From: an uncultured Marinilabiliales bacterium
Lineage (GTDB): Bacteria; Bacteroidota; Bacteroidia; Bacteroidales; BM520
Reading direction: 5' to 3'
DNA length: 5,169 nucleotides
Assembly (NCBI GenBank): GCA_937877575.1
Contig: CALFIZ010000180.1
Location: forward strand, 1-5,169
Shown here: piece by piece, positions 5,107 to 5,169 of the stretch
How the letters are laid out: each line of letters opens with the position of its first letter
Numbering within the stretch: position 1 is the first letter of the stretch
The notes under the pieces: generated by a model
The model's database searches: none
What the model was told of the DNA's origin: nothing
What the model saw: the letters and a program-made list of their open reading frames with translations, nothing else
Position numbers and translations under genes: made by a program

Positions 5107-5169
5107 GTAAGACCTGAAACGTATTTTGAAATCAGGATCATGGGTGACAAATTCAATTCTAAAATCAGG
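5104..5169 (-). CDS. 3' end of an upstream minus-strand gene, unidentified
   Basis: A frame enters from the right edge and reads 21 codons to a TAA at 5104-5106. It holds an 11-residue repeat: PDFRIEFVTHD followed by PDFKIRFRSY, where alternate hydrophobic residues suggest repeated beta strands. This recalls small beta-repeat proteins of Bacteroidota (DUF6150-like), though the repeat length differs from what I remember, so the link is weak. The same frame continues past the stop into the MuF remnant. It could therefore also be the interrupted head-protein gene itself. Too little is visible to decide. Confidence 0.4.
   Translation of the reverse strand, partial: PDFRIEFVTHDPDFKIRFRSY

Overview
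The window looks like part of a temperate phage (integrated or free) of a gut-type Bacteroidota such as Bacteroides, Prevotella or a relative. The lineage call is an inference. It rests on A-rich translation starts with few Shine-Dalgarno sites, a good match to the Bacteroidota promoter TTTG-N21-TAnnTTTG, and replication-type proteins of a kind I associate with mobile elements of this phylum. The phage call rests on a Mu gpG-like virion morphogenesis protein next to the C-terminal part of a Mu F-like (MuF) head protein. No rRNA, tRNA, CRISPR array, insertion sequence or integrase is visible.

Layout, left to right. (1) Positions 1-1637, plus strand: the 3' end of an unidentified gene, coupled by an ATGA overlap to a 505-residue protein that joins a class I methyltransferase-like domain to a family 2-like glycosyltransferase. 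A strong intrinsic terminator (1646-1677) closes this operon. (2) Positions 1685-3069, plus strand: four tightly packed small genes of 63, 154, 181 and 79 codons. The second and third look like phage replication-accessory proteins. The fourth ends exactly in QLSLF, a textbook beta sliding-clamp binding peptide. (3) Positions 3061-5169, minus strand, read leftwards and meeting block 2 with a 9-bp overlap: a MuF head-protein remnant, a MuF-linked toxin-like C-terminal module, a gpG-like virion morphogenesis protein, and a small tail-terminator-like protein.

The most unusual part is the right end. The toxin-bearing reading frame begins with a MuF signature (YFPPNGWNCRC) but has no complete MuF domain in frame ahead of it. 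Just upstream lies a second copy of the same signature (28 of 30 bases identical) in another frame, with a different, short C-terminus. This resembles the orphan toxin modules of Cdi and Rhs loci, where a short conserved junction precedes exchangeable toxin tails. Base composition drops sharply from the MuF part (about 57-68% GC) to the toxin part (about 30-38% GC in 60-base samples), which supports a recently exchanged domain. No immunity gene is obvious.

Between the toxin module and the gpG-like gene, the plus strand carries a promoter match followed by two abutting hairpins and a T-run. This may be a very short RNA unit antisense to the virion operon. The same bases also form a 22-codon linker reading frame on the minus strand.
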